DNA from: Artocarpus heterophyllus
Taxonomy: Eukaryota > Streptophyta > Magnoliopsida > Rosales > Moraceae
Direction: 5' to 3'
Length of the DNA stretch: 64,000 bases
NCBI GenBank assembly: GCA_025403435.1
Contig: CM046350.1
Location: 18,945,274 to 19,009,273 of the forward strand
Below the pieces are notes generated by a model that did not search any database, was not told the origin of the DNA, and worked only from the letters and a program-made list of their open reading frames with translations. Positions 1-12,768 of this stretch are shown here, one piece after another. Both the position numbers and the translations under genes were made by a program. Within the stretch, counting starts at the first letter, position 1. Every line of letters begins with the position of its first letter.

Positions 1-2336
1 ATCATTGACATAATATAGTTGTTTAACTTGAATTGCTAAAATGTATGAATCCGTATTATACCACTCCGAATCAATGTTGATGTTTGTCAAGTTTAATACT
101 TTGTTTATTCTCTTATTTCTTATACTTGTGTCAAACTATTTATACTTGAATAGTGACTTTATATCCCAAAATGGAGTCAATCTCAAGTATGTCAATAATT
201 TCTCCATTAAATTCACATGATTTACCGTCATACTCACCATCAACCCAAATGCCAGAATATTGAGTGTTGCGCATGTAAGTAATAATTCTTAACCAATAAA
301 CCCAAATTCTATGTGAGAACATCTTAGAGCAAGAACACCATTGAGCCTAAGATCTATATCGTGCCAGATTATTGAGGATAAGATTAACAAATAAAATACC
401 TGGATCTATTGGTATCGATCAAACAGCCAAACTTGTGGTTTGTGATCTTCCTCAACCAAAACGTTTGAATTCCTCAATGGGACTGTCGTCACTTTTCTTG
501 ATGGGGAGAAAAGAGACTATAACGTATTTTGGTATATCGGGGACCATAACCAAGAAAATCTTCATCTAAGGTTCCATAATTCCTTAAATGGTATCTACTC
601 AATTTACTCCATATCAATTTCCGTAATCAAAGGGTTTTAACATTAATTGAGATCACCAAAATTTCAACCCATATTAAATAGCTTATATAATTGATTGAGA
701 ATTATATGTAGCCCAATATCGATAATATGATTTCCTAATAATTGCCTAATGTAGGAAATCTAATTTCCTAACAGCGTACGTCTATTACCAAGAAATTTTG
801 TTTAGTATCGAACTCCATTTGCAACACAATTAGAATATGAAGAAATACGAAAGTCAAGCACGCAAGAAAGTATAAATAATTCATCAGTTGCTTCGGGGGA
901 CCCAAGTTCACGCATAGTCTTAATATGCATATTCAAATACATATGTTAACTTGATGAAATAAGGAAAATACAATAAAAAATTAAAAATTTTTACTCACAT
1001 GTTCTTGAAATTCAAGCTCTTGCTTTTGCATCAGATTACTAATATTAGAACACTTTAAAATGTTACTATGTTTATTGTATGAAAGGTATAAAAAAATAAT
1101 AACCTTAAAACGAATATTACATGTAAGAAAAATAATTGACTAAATGGACTTGCTCAATATATGGCTGCAACTCGTTACAATTGTTAAGGATATACCAATA
1201 AACTTTTCTTAGTTGCTCTTGATCTTGTATTAGTGTCATTTTTTTTTTTTGGGCACCAAACGGCTTGATGGTATTATTAAACATTGAAAGAGCATTATAT
1301 TTATCATGATCGCGGTCACGATTATGGTCTAGTTGATTGAAATTTGTGTCGATGTCCTGGGGATACATTAAATAATAAGTCAATGCCTCATGCCTCATTG
1401 ACTACGTATGTCTTTAAAACAGAACCTTTCGGTCGAGCTATATTTTTCATGTATTTTTTGTACGTACGTAAAACCCTTAAAAAGTTAAAGAATAAAATTA
1501 ACAAAAGGCTTAAAAAATAACTTAAATAATTTCCTTTCAGAGGGAGACACTCATCGTGTATAAACTAGACCGGCCATTTTTGCCTCATAAGATAAATGCA
1601 CAAGAAGATGTAACATAGCATCAAAAAAGGTTAGGGGAAGATTATTTCTAACTTACATAGTATACCAACAATTTCCCTTTCCAATGCATCCAAGTCTTTG
1701 ACGAGACATGTTTTCGCACATTATTGTTGGAAGAAATTAGGTAATCCACCAATAGTCATAGTATTTATGTTTAATGTTTGATTCTTGTTTCTATAATATA
1801 TTGAAATTATGTTTTAGTATACATTTTTTATGTCATTATTTTGAGATGGATAATTTGTCTCTAAATATTGTTCAAAAAGACAAAAAAAAAATACTTTCAT
1901 ATAAAAATAATTAATTAAATAGATAAATTTAAAAACATTTTCAATGATGATAATTGTCTCTAAAATTGATCTTGTTTAGTCTCTAAAGACAACTTTTAGG
2001 TACTACTAATTTTTGTCTTTGAAGGTACTTTTATAGACAAAAAAAATTAGCCTTAAAAAGTAAATTAATAATTTTGTCTAATGAAGTTACCAAATAATTA
2101 AAATTTCGTCTAATATGTTGTCTTTAAGGCCAAATTTTGTTTTTTTTTTTTAGAGACACTTTTTATATCTAAAAAGCCATATTTTAGGAAATTTTGTCCC
2201 TAATGATCTATAAAGACATGCTTGTCAAGACCAATCTTGTCGAAATAAATTTTTGTCTCTAAAATGATTTAGAAACAAATTCTCACAATTTCAGAGACAA
2301 AAAAGTTTGCCTATGAAAGTGTTATTTCTTGTAGTA
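1..2336 (-). mobile_element. Internally deleted CACTA (En/Spm) transposon relic
   Basis: On the minus strand this begins at a degenerate CACTA terminus, TACTACAAGAAA (complement of 2325-2336), followed by about 500 bp rich in the subterminal motif TTGTCTCTAAA and its variants (about 1850-2300). The coding remnants follow directly: a DUF4218-like stretch (complement of about 1500-1740, with a LEREIVGILCKLE-type motif), its continuation (complement of 1117-1398, with YILNNCNELQPYIEQ) and a DUF4216-like stretch (complement of 1-322, with RNTQYSGIWVDGEYDG). In intact CACTA elements these two domains follow the Transposase_21 domain. That domain is missing between the subterminal repeats and DUF4218, so the element is internally deleted. 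Stops and frameshifts make it non-coding. Its other end lies before the window. Confidence 0.8.
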
Positions 2337-4062
2337 TACGTTGGTAACCTTCCTAATTTGCACAATTGCGCCTACCTTGCACAATTCCTACCTTTACAGT
2401 CCTTGTACAAGTGTGCTTGCAGCTTTCCTACCTTGCATTTATGTAGAGTTTTCAACCTTGCATAACCTTGTATATCTTAGCAGAATTTCTGAAGACTTTG
2501 TGGACGCCAACAATGCATACTTAGCAGCATCCTACGATGCATATCCTGCAGGGTTGCCTACCTTTCATATTCGACAAGATTGCCCTTCATGCCTTGCGTA
2601 TAAATAGTTGAAGCCATGCAGAAATTCACTAGTTCAATCCAATCTCAATAGTTTGTTTACAATTCAATTCCATCACACCTACAGTTAATTTTAATTCAAT
2701 CCCAACGGACATAGTATCAATATACTAGAATCTCTATGTACAGGATTCTTATTTTCACTACTAACTAAAATTTCATACACAAGCATCGTTCGTTCAACCT
2801 AATATAATTGTTTTAGAAAATCCAATCACCTTCACCATTCTTGACAATAGTTATGTTTAATACTTAAACCAATGATTGAATTCACATTTAGATATTGAAT
2901 TCTTCGCTAATGTAATTGTTTGATTGTTGAATTGATGCTAATTAACAAAAATTTAGATTTTGTGATTGTTATATTATTCAGTTTTTTTATATTTTTGCCC
3001 CTTATAAATAAAATGTTCCCAACAATCTCAAAACACATATCTATATATCAAGAAATGAAGTAAGAGGAAAGCAATCGGCCTCTAGATGTCAAAACTAGTA
3101 TGTAATCTTAAATATCAGCTAAAGGCATGGTGCTGACAATAAGAAGTCAAGTTAGACATATCTCCTAAAAGAGCAACATATTCCCCTTGTAATGAATCAA
3201 AAGAAACAAAGAAAATGAAGATTCATCGTCTTTAATTTTTTCACTATGTTGTCGACTAGCGAAATAATGCTATAAAACAAGTTTTCTGTGTGTGTTTTTG
3301 TTTTATTGCTTTCTAAAATCATAAAACTGTATGCAGAAGAGAACCAAATTGGCCCCTAGAAACGCTAAATTATTAAGAGAAAATTATATGTTGTATCTTA
3401 CTTTTAAAAAATATGTTTATTTATGTTATACTATATGTAATGACCTTACTTATATGACCTTTATTTAAACTACTTAGACATCTTTTTAAATATATACTTA
3501 TTATAATTCCTAAAATTTGAAGAATATTTTTTTTAACATATTCAGTTTAAATATCATTACCAGTTAACTTAACAAAATATACTTATATTTTCGCAACATG
3601 TGAAAATAATTGTCAACGACATATTAATCTTAAAGTTCTTCGGACTAAGTCTATGTGACTACAACCTTAGGCACCAAAACATATTCATATAGTTCCAACT
3701 GTGCTATTAATACTTCATTGAAATGTCATGATCAAAAAAGCTGTGTGGAAATAAAATGCTTCGGTATCCATTCTCAACCTTCACTTTTCATCTGTCTCTA
3801 CGTCACCATGCATATGCATCAGATATTGTTTATAGATTACTTACCTACAGCATAAATATACTTAATAAGCTTTTACTCAGCAAGTAAAAACATCATTTTG
3901 CAAAACATTAAATAAACATATAATACATCATGCATGTACCAATTATACTATCTTATGAACGTATCGTATTATTCTTATGGGCCTAAATATTCATGCCTAT
4001 TGTGCACGTTCAATAAAAAGTTAGGGTTTAAAAGGTCTCTAATAATGTTACGATTCAAATTA
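2337..4062. other. AT-rich spacer with a TATA-like site
   Basis: No gene is visible. The stretch 2341-2607 is open but has no recognisable domain. It ends near TATAAATAG (2599-2607), which would suit the promoter part of an old LTR, but no LTR ends or primer site could be placed. The rest is AT-rich sequence without clear structure. Confidence 0.5.
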
Positions 4063-4176
4063 TTAAGGGCTCGTTTGGTTCGAATATTTAAATGAAGATT
4101 TAAATTTTTGTGAGAGAAAATACTGTAGCAAAATGATTCAAACCGTGATTCGAGTATCGAAACAAACGGGTCTTAA
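4063..4176. repeat. Short MITE, family A copy 1
   Basis: A 114-bp unit with imperfect terminal inverted repeats: TTAAGGGCTCGTTTGGTTCG at the left, and TTAAGACCCGTTTGTTTCG reading inwards from the right. The core carries GAGAAAATACTGTAGCAAAA. Close relatives lie at about 42,013-42,139 and 44,355-44,481. The size, terminal repeats and several copies in 64 kb fit a non-autonomous MITE, probably hAT-like. Confidence 0.75.
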
Positions 4177-4239
4177 TCTTCGCATAATCCTCCCTGTAGG
4201 TTGAGAACCGAGATCCCCCGTCCAAATTGCATGTCCAAT

Positions 4240-4325
4240 TCTCCATCTAACAAGTAAAAAACTGACACCTCATACACCTATTAAATGGCCACTAACAGAG
4301 AGAAAATAGGCATTTTCCGTTTGAA

Positions 4326-4360
<35 letters not shown>

Positions 4361-4400
4361 TCTTTACCTCGTACACATCTGAATCTTTTTCTCTCTTTTT
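4240..4400 (+). repeat. Left arm of a large inverted repeat (probable MULE TIR)
   Basis: The stretch from TCTAACAAGTAAAAAACTGA (near 4246) through ACTAACAGAGAGAAAA to GCATTTTCCGTTTGAAAA (near 4310) reappears in inverted orientation at about 12,630-12,723. The similarity fades inwards to about 4400. A (CT)n microsatellite (4328-4356) interrupts it. The arm stands about 600 bp before the FAR1-type coding relic, as expected for a long terminal inverted repeat of a Mutator-like element. Confidence 0.6.
4328..4356. repeat. (CT)n microsatellite
   Basis: About 14 CT units in a row within the left inverted arm. Confidence 0.9.
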
Positions 4401-5005
4401 CTTTGTCTTGTCTTGTCATTTTCCATTGTGAGGGATCTTTCTCCCAACTATTCTCAACAAGTGAGCAAAGTAAAAGAGTAAAATATTCACATCCATTCCC
4501 TCCACTCATAATCGCCACGTCTCTTTCTGGTTTTTTTTTTTTTTTTGTGTGATTTTGATACATTTTAGCATATAAAAACTAATTGTTTCTGCCTAAAGAA
4601 AAACATAGTTGTCAAATCATTATTTTTATTGTAATTGTTGTCAAGTCAGTTCATTACGTAAAACAAAAAGACTTTTACGTGTAAATTTTTTTTTAATGAG
4701 TAAAGAAGCCTATTTGGATTGTTATTCAATACGGAGAAAGAAATTTAATTGCCATTTTTTTTTCTTTTGTTGTCACAAGGGCCTTTTTCTCCTTTCTTTT
4801 TTTCTCAAAGATTTTTTCCTTTTTTTTTTACTATTTATATATTGTTTTCTACTATATATTGTTTTCTACGTTGGGGAATTCGTTGTACATATATATTGAT
4901 TTTTATTAATTTTGCTCTATACTTAATATTACAATGGACAATAATGTGGAAGGCGAACTTCAATCATGTAGAAAGTTAAGAGTTTGAAAACAAGGATGAA
5001 CTAGT

Positions 5006-5750
5006 TTGGATGCTAAAAATAGAGTTGAAATTATTCATTCCAAGAAATCTGTGGAGATGATACCAAAAGTTGGTTTAGAGTTTGAAACTGAGGAAGAAGC
5101 TTATAACTTCTACAATGATTATGCACGTACGGTTGGTTTTAGTATTCAAAAGAGCAAAGGGCAAAACGACAAAGATGGTATAATGGTTGATAGACTTTTT
5201 GGTTGCTCATGCGAAGGATACCTTGGAAAAGACAAGCGAGATGTTAATGTAAAATGTCATCAAGCTGAGACAAGATTTAGTTGTTTGGCAAGGATGAAAT
5301 TTAAGTCTAGGAAAAATGGCAAATATTGTCTTACTGATTTCATTGTTGGGCATGCACATATTACATCAAGTCTTATAAAAGTCATTTGCATGGATCATAA
5401 AGAAGAGTAACTCTGGCCCAAACAGTTGAAATAGACATGGCTGATCATTCGGGAACTTCTCCTAATCTAAGCTTGGAACTGATGGCAAGGAGAGTAGAGG
5501 GACGTGAAAATCTTGGATTTGATATTTGATTAAAAAAATTATTTGAGGACTAAAAGAGCAATTCCAATAAAGTTTAGAGATATTGGTGGTATTTTGAGTA
5601 TCTTCAACAAATGCAATTAGAAGATCTCAATTTTATGTGTGCTTACAAGTTGATGAGAATGAGATGACCAATATTTTTTGAGCAGATGGAAGAATGAAAC
5701 TTAATTACTCCTGCTTTGGTGATGTAGTTTGCTTTGACACAACTTGTTGA
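5006..5750 (+). pseudogene. FAR1/FHY3-type (MULE transposase) pseudogene fragment
   Basis: An open frame at 5006-5410 (134 residues) contains a FAR1 DNA-binding domain (WRKY-GCM1 type zinc finger) at about residues 18-120. It begins GLEFETEEEAYNFYNDYA and carries the characteristic CSCEGY and RFSCLARMKF cysteine segments and a C-terminal GHAH. Downstream, in shifted frames with stops (about 5560-5750), come pieces resembling the start of a MULE transposase domain: LQQMQLEDLNF, then a stretch ending in GDVVCFDTT. The reading is lost after about 5750. FAR1 and FRS proteins descend from Mutator-like transposases. Because this copy lies inside inverted arms (4240-4400 and 12,630-12,723), a dead transposase gene is more likely than a host FRS gene. 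No intact product is possible. Confidence 0.75.
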
Positions 5751-5812
5751 AAAAATAAAGAAGATAGGTCTTTTGCTATGTTTTAAAAATCTGGTGAAGT
5801 TTTTATAAAACT

Positions 5813-5980
5813 TAGGGTTGTCTGGCTCTCGGTTAGAACCAACATTCTAAAAATCAAATAATATAAAGTTCTCAATAGCTACAATAAAAAGTAAAATATT
5901 TCTGCAGTGCAAAGCTCTTACATGCTACAGTAGTTTTAATTAAAATTGGTTCTAATCATTGGTTCTAACCACGCCTCTTA
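5813..5980 (-). repeat. MITE, family B copy 1
   Basis: A unit of about 168 bp starting AGGGTTGTCTGG and ending in CCACGCCTCTTA. The core, read on the minus strand, contains the family-typical CTACAGTA and ACACTGTAG-like blocks. It is one of seven related copies in the window. Confidence 0.55.
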
Positions 5981-6587
5981 AATACCAAACTATTACCATA
6001 AATATGTGCTCATACTATTAAGAAAAGCTTATGTTAACTTAAAAGAGAAATTTATAGAACATATAGGTACTGACATTGACAACAATTCAATCAATGGTCT
6101 CCTCGTTAAAAAAAAGAAAACATGTTTCAATTCTGTTGCCTTTTTTTTATTAAAAAAATTATAGCAGATAAAAAGAATATAAATATATATCTTAGTAGGA
6201 GTGCTTCAATTCATAAATAGAAGGGTCAAATTGAAATCCTTCCTTCTATAAGGCCAATTAATGGCTTTAAGATAATCTAGGAAAAGATGTAAATTTTAAA
6301 AATAAAAGAAAATAAAAAACAAAAAGATGTGTCTGGGAAAAAGGGGGGGAGAATTTTACGTGAATTTTTTTTTTATTAGGGACAAACTATTTACAAGAAA
6401 TTTGTGATCGACTTTACACAATAACATGCCTTAGGCCTAGAATCAACAAAATATGTCAAGAGAGATTCAAACAATTTCAATATGAGCTCCACAATTACTA
6501 CGAAGATATTCTTGCATCCAACGAAGATCCAAAAGCAAACCAACATGAGTTAGCGAAGAATCAAACGGATTGGAAATGGCTATGTAT

Positions 6588-6746
6588 AGGGTGTTTGAGA
6601 AGTATGGTTGGAATCCATTTTAGTTTAAAACACTATAGTATGTGAGAGCTTTATATTGTAGCTCACTTTTTTTAACACTATAGCATGTGAAAACTTTACA
6701 TTATAATAACTAAAAGTTTTTGTTAGAACTGATTTTACCAAACACA
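6588..6746 (+). repeat. MITE, family B copy 2, cut by an LTR
   Basis: It starts AGGGTGTTTGAGAAG and contains the shared core CACTATAGTATGTGAGAGCT. The right end reaches only CCAAACACA before TGTAATATCC, the likely start of the Tekay-like LTR at 6747. The lost last bases suggest that the LTR element inserted at this MITE edge. Confidence 0.65.
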
Positions 6747-9176
6747 TGTAATATCCAATTTCAATTAATCATAATTAGTAAGCAAAATTGGTATTAGTAT
6801 GCCTAATTAAAATTTTATCTCTGATTAATCATTTTTGTGATATTTCTTGTTTATTGCATTTTATTTATTTAGTTTGTTTTAATTTATTTTTTAGCAATTT
6901 TTGAATTATTTTAAGTAAATTTGTTGTATATTGTTTTATTTTCAAAATTGGTTTTAAGCAAATTAAAATTATTTTTTTTATTCAAAAACAACAATTGCCT
7001 AAATACCTAACATATCCTTGTTAACATACTTAGACCAATTCACGTGTAGAGGTTAGAATAACCCCTCCACGTGAAATGAACAAGTGCCTTCGGACTCTCA
7101 TTTCTAAAGCCAACAAACAGCCCACGATTTTGGATCAAACCATCTTTGAAATTCTAATTAATAATCAGAAATTCTGAACTAGACTCATCACCACTTATTC
7201 TCTCCCTCTTTCCTTCACGTCTCTCTCTTACTCTCTCTTTCCCTCTTTTATTTTTGTTTTAAGAGCTCAAATACAAGCCCCATTGCCATAGCCAAAATAG
7301 AAGCAAAAGCTCATGCTTGGAGCCATCAAAGCCATGCCAAATCCTTCAAGTCGAGGTTAGAAATGTCTATATTAATTTAAACTCACATTTTGGAGGTTTT
7401 ATCTATAATTTTGTATTCAAGTTCATGTGTCTAAGTAATGCTTTCCATTTGTTTTGTGCATGTTGTCAAGAATTAATGCTTGCATGAAAAGATCTGAGGA
7501 TAGATATTGTAAAGCATGCTTGAAATGAATGATTTAGTGTTTTTTGAAATAAAACATACCATCAAAATTAGGTTAGAAAAGGATTGAATTGGTTTTTATG
7601 TTTATTTCTCTATTTTCAGAATAAATATGAAAAATGCATAAATAATGATGAAATTGAGTTGCATGTCTATGAGAATGAGATTACATGATTTATAGTGTTT
7701 ATGGACTTTTAGAACATGTTTTAGAAGCATTAGAATTGGTTTGGAAGGATTTGAACTCGATTTGATTTGGGAGCTAGAAACAAAGTACTTTTGGTTATGA
7801 CAACGCGGCCAAATGCAGTCAACTCCACCACCGCGAGACATACAGTCGACTGCGGGTAATATAACTCGATCGACTGCCCTATACCAGAGAGTCCAGTTTC
7901 GGGCCACTCGAACTGCTCTTGTTCCAAATCCAATTCTAAGTGTGTTTTCACTTGTTTTACTGTTAAAAAATCATTGTTGGTGTGTTTTAAAGTATGTTTA
8001 ATTATTATGTAAATAAATGAAGAATTATAATTAAGGGATGGTACACAAAGAAACAATGAGATTTCATACTAATGTAATATGTCTAAGTTTTGACATTAAT
8101 GAATTGGGTCTACACCTAAGATTGCTTGTTGTCCCTTGGAGCTAACATTTAGAGAGATGAGATTTGTGAGGTGGACGTGTTTTGTATTAGAGATCGAGGT
8201 AGGACTCTAAACCCTCCTTCCTTGAATAGTGTTTTGGCTGCACCTCACATTCTTAAACTGATTTTAAGAACTAAATAGTACATAAATATTCCTAAATGTT
8301 TTAGATAGGTGCATATTGAGTAAATGATAATAAATGTATATTGAAATCTTGGTACTAGTATTCCAAGTGAAATAAATAATAATTAATTGGTTTCCCAATG
8401 CTAAACAGCCTAACATCCCCAGTTTGGTTGAGTTTTAAGTGTATGATGACATACAAAGATCATGTAGTACAAAGAGGGGACCTTGGGGGTAGGTCTCGAA
8501 ACCCGGTTCGGGCCACAACAGTGGTGACTATATTAGGCTTTGCACACAGTAAGTATTAATGTATGATTTGAGATAAATCACATGATATGAACGAAGGCAT
8601 GAAATTTATTTAATTATTTATTACTCCTTCGAATCTTATTTGAACTATTTATTTTACTTTATAAATGATGATTTAGAAATCAAGTCCTAGTGAGCCCTTC
8701 GATCATGATTTTTATTATTTAACTTTTCTCTCTCTAGGGGGTTCATAGTATGTAGCTGTGTATAGTGCTACTATTTCACTCACGGAGTCCGTGGGTCATT
8801 TAGTTATCTGTTTTTGTCAAGGCATGAAATAAGGAAACTTTAATCATGCTCTTTGAGTATGTTTGTTGAACTATAGTTGGTTGTATTTCTTTTATGTTTG
8901 TACTATATGTGCACCATTGTAGGGTCCCATGGGACCCAGATAGCATTTGACAGATTTAATGTTTAAATTAGTTTTGAAGTTAATCCAGTAATTTCCTTTT
9001 ACTATGGTTTAATATTAATGTTATTCTAATTAGGGTTTAAAATTGTCATATTCTTGAATTTATTAAAAATGTTTTTAATAAATATAATGAAAATTTCTAG
9101 TGTTTATAATTAGTCTTAATTATTTATTTTAATTGAACCGCCATGTCACCACCCTGGTTTAGGTGCATGATAGAAA
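6747..9176 (+). repeat. Probable 5' LTR of a decayed Tekay-like Ty3-gypsy element
   Basis: The left end TGTAATATCC at 6747 resembles the usual start of Tekay-class LTRs. The right limit is set by a degenerate primer site, CATCAGAGCC (9181-9190), related to TGGTATCAGAGCC of initiator tRNA-Met. The length of about 2.4 kb fits Tekay LTRs. Inside are a CAGTCGACTG-type cluster (7815-7880) and a perfect 16-bp palindrome, GGGTCCCATGGGACCC (8922-8937). No matching 3' LTR was found in the window. The right boundary is approximate. Confidence 0.55.
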
Positions 9177-9216
9177 TTCACATCAGAGCCCTATGTTTTT
9201 GAGCCTTGAGAATTGT

Positions 9217-12200
9217 TCACACATAGATACGACATTGGAAACCACTGAAAGTCCAATTTTTCTTTTCCAATTTGAGAAAATGGCAACAAGGCATCGTCTC
9301 GCTGCGGCTGCTGACCCAGACCCCAGTCATAACAAAGGTGTAATGAATGTCATGTTTGCTATATTTAGGTAGATGGCGACGAGGTTGCAGCACGAGGATC
9401 CTATGGCAACTCACTGATAGGAGTACTTCTAAGAGTTTCATTGTGCAGCAATTTTGGCTTCGATGGGAATAGAGAACCTCAATCTACTGAGTATTGGTTT
9501 GACTCAGTGGTGAAGCATTTAGACACTTTAGGAGTGTCCGCTGAGTTTTGGGTCAAGTTTACTGTATACAAGCTAGAAGCTAGTGCCAACGCTTGGTGGA
9601 AACAGGCAAAGCATACTGAGAATAATAGGAACATTGATTAGGTTGGTTTCGGGAAGTTGTTCTATGATTATTATTTTCTTCAAGGGTAGAGAGATCAGAG
9701 GATCACCGAATTCTACCGTTTGGACTAAGGTGAGATGACGGTTAAGGATTACGAGGTGAAATTTACTGAGCTAGCTAGGTTTGTCCTATCTGCAATCGCA
9801 TCTGAAGAAGAAAAGTGCACTAAGTTCCAAGAAAGGCTTAAAGGATCCATTCGACGTCAGTTAGTTGCTCTAAGGATCCGGACATATGGTGATTTACTGT
9901 CATCAGCATTGTCAGTCGAGAGGCACAACATCAATTACTATGAGAGTCGAACAAGAACCACTTGGTGGGCCCTAGAGAAACAACCAAAGGGGCAACGGCA
10001 ACCATCAACAGCCACAAAAACAATCGAGAGCCCAATACGGTGATGGTGCCGACAGAGGCAACAGCAGCTCATTTGGTAGTGGTCGAAACAATCTCTATAG
10101 ATTTCATTGTCACTTATGCAAGCAGTCCGACCACATTAAGAGGAACTGCTCAGTTAGGAACTCATTGCAAGCACCATATTTTGGAGAGGGTGGACCCCGA
10201 CATCCTCAACCTCAATCCTATGTTCAGTCACAATAGTTTTCTTAGCCCTAGTTTCATTAGTTCATTCCCCAGTAGATGCCATTTTCAGCTTAGAGTTTCT
10301 GACCTAGAATTTTTAGCAAGGCTTCCCATAGTATAGGTCACATAATTAGGGTAGTATTCAGTCTCCACCGCCATAGCAATTTCAGTCAACAAAACCACGA
10401 CCCAGTAATGCAAACATAGGTTTACACTATAATAGCAGGGAGTTTGGTGCTCAGGCTAGTAATGCAGTTGTTGATGGAATGGTTCTAATCATTTTTCAAT
10501 CTTTACCTCGTGTTTTATTTGAAACCGATGCCACATATTCTCTTAATTACAATTCATTTGTAAACACCTTGTGGTTAAAAACAGAAAGATATAGTGAGCC
10601 CATGATTATTTCCTCACTCTTTGGGCAAATGTATGTGAATGTTATATGTAAATCTTGTAAGATTAAAATTAGGGGGGAGATTCTAAGAGGTGAATTGATT
10701 ATAATTCAAACGAATACTTATGATGTAATCCTAGGAGTGGATTGGTTGTTTCGATACAACATAGTTGTTGATTGTCACTATAGAAAAAGTAATCCTAGTA
10801 ACCAGTAAGGGAATGTTGATCACCTTCCAGGATGGTGCTGATCAGATGATGATTGATCGGTCCCTAAACCATGTTTTAGTAGACGAATGAACTTAGCCTA
10901 TTATGCACTTCTTTCTATTTTAGAAGGAAAGTCAAGTATAATCAATAAGAATACCACCATACCGGTGGTTGACGAATTCGATGATGTTTTCCCCGATGAG
11001 TTACCTAGATTACCACTACACCATAAAATTGAGTTTTATATTGAGTTACTTCTCGGAACCTACTCCGATCTCCATTGCACCGTATCGGATGGTGCTGGCA
11101 GAAATGAAGGAATTGAGAATGCAGCTTTAAGAACTCATAGATAAGGGATATATTAGGAACAATATGGCACCGTGGGGTGTACGAGTCTTGTTTGCTAAGA
11201 AACATCAAGGATCCTTTAGGTTACATATTCAGCATAGATAGTTGAATCAAGCTACAATGAAGAACAAGTACTCCTTACCAAGGATCGATAAGTTATTCGA
11301 CCAGTTAGAAGGTTCCGGGTACTTCTCAAAGATAGATTTGTGCTCAAGATACCATCGGCTTAGAAATAAAGGAAGAAGATATCCCCAAGCATTCAAGACC
11401 TGGTATGGACATTTCGAGTTCTTAGTAATGTCGTTCGGATTGACGAATACACCTATAGCTTTTATAGATCTAATGAATTGGATCTTTTGACCTTACTTAA
11501 ATCAGTTTGTGATTGTGTTTATTGATGACATATTGATATATTCCAAGACTTGGAAGGAGCACGAACAGAATTTGAGAATTGCTTTGTAGACTCTTCAGGA
11601 GCATCAATTGTATGCTAAGAAAAAAAAAGTGTGAATTTTGATTGAGAAAGGTTAAGTTTCTAGGAAATATTGTCTCTAGCCAAAGTATTTCGGTGGATCC
11701 TTCAAAGATAAAGACTACGATACAGTGGGAACGACTAAAAAATGTAGCAAAAATCCATTGTTTTCTAGGACTCACAAGATATTACAAGACGTTTTGTGCA
11801 AGAATTTTCTAAGATAGTGGCACCGTTGATGCAACTGAGTAAGAAGGATATTCGGTTCAAATAGAGTACTAAATGTGAGCACGTCTTTCAAGAATTAAAA
11901 AATCCAGTTGACTATTGCTCTAGTGTTGATTATACTGAATAGTAATGAACCATATGAAGTTTATACTAATACGCCGAGATGCGGACTTGGGTGTATGTTG
12001 ATGCAACATGGACAAGTTATAACATATGGGTCACGACAATTGAAGCCGCACGAGCAAACTTATTCTACACACGATTTGGAACTTGTAGCAGTTATCCATG
12101 CGTTGAAGATTTGGAGGTGCTCTTTATATAGAGCAATATTTTAGATTTTCTCTGGTCATAAAAGTTTGAGGTATCTGTTCACTCAGAGGGATTTGAATTT

Positions 12201-12260
12201 GAGGCAGCAAAGATGGATGCAGTTCTTAAGTTGTTGCTTGTTCATTGGTTTTATTGTTTT
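9217..12260 (+). pseudogene. Degenerate Ty3-gypsy gag-pol (no integrase)
   Basis: The polyprotein survives in pieces, in several frames. Gag lies at about 9441-10040 (WFDSVVKHLDTLGV and a downstream KDYEVKFTELARF). A zinc knuckle with CHLCKQSDHIKRNC lies near 10,110-10,150. The protease piece at 10,479-10,808 has FETDAT where active enzymes have DTGA, so the catalytic Asp and Gly are changed. Reverse transcriptase runs over about 10,960-11,640, with [19 protein letters not shown] and FIDDILIYS. RNase H lies at 11,908-12,144 ([13 protein letters not shown]). Homology ends near 12,250 in the RNase H region, and integrase, chromodomain and 3' LTR are absent. Stop codons such as TAG at 9639 and TGA at 11,488 confirm decay. 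The element is probably nested in the Mutator-like element. Confidence 0.85.
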
Positions 12261-12559
12261 TTCAAAGGATTAGTTTTAATCACATTATCTAATTTTAACT
12301 TTGTGGCTTTTTTTATGTTGGGGTACCAGAGTTTGTATATTATCTCTTTGTGGAAAGGTATTTGGATACTTTCTGTATAATTTTCATTTTTTGTTGGTAT
12401 TGCCTTTCTACAATTGTTGTTTCATTAGTAAAAAATAGCAGTAAGCAACGTGAGTCGAGGAGGTAGAGGAGGGAACAATGAGAGAAGGTATGTAGTTCAA
12501 GGGGAAATAAAAAATAAAAAAAGAAAAGAAAAAGGAAAAATTGGTGGAAAAGGCAATCT

Positions 12560-12723
12560 CTAAAAGGACAACGTCAGATGTAGACGATAAAAAGAAGAGA
12601 GACAGAGAGAACAATGTGAGAGAGACAAAAAAGGGCATTTTCAAACGGAAAATGCATGTTTTCTCTCTGTTAGTGTTCAATTAATAGTTGTATGATGTGT
12701 CAGTTCTTTACTTGTTAGAGGCT
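12560..12723 (-). repeat. Right arm of the large inverted repeat (probable MULE TIR)
   Basis: The reverse complement reads CTCTAACAAGTAAAGAACTG, then ACACTAACAGAGAGAAAACA and GCATTTTCCGTTTGAAAATG. It matches 4240-4330 in order, with scattered differences. A weaker match (CGTCTACATCTGA against CGTACACATCTGA) extends the arm to about 12,560. The arms enclose about 8.3 kb, including the FAR1-type relic and the nested gypsy element. Confidence 0.6.
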
Positions 12724-12768
12724 ATCCTCTTCATGGCTAAAGGGATTGGTACGACATCTTGACTTAAA

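Noticed and set aside
2341..2607. 88-codon plus-strand frame before a TATA-like site
   Set aside because: No recognisable domain; possibly part of an old LTR.
4609..4979. Two overlapping frames rich in Phe and Leu
   Set aside because: Produced by T-runs in AT-rich sequence.
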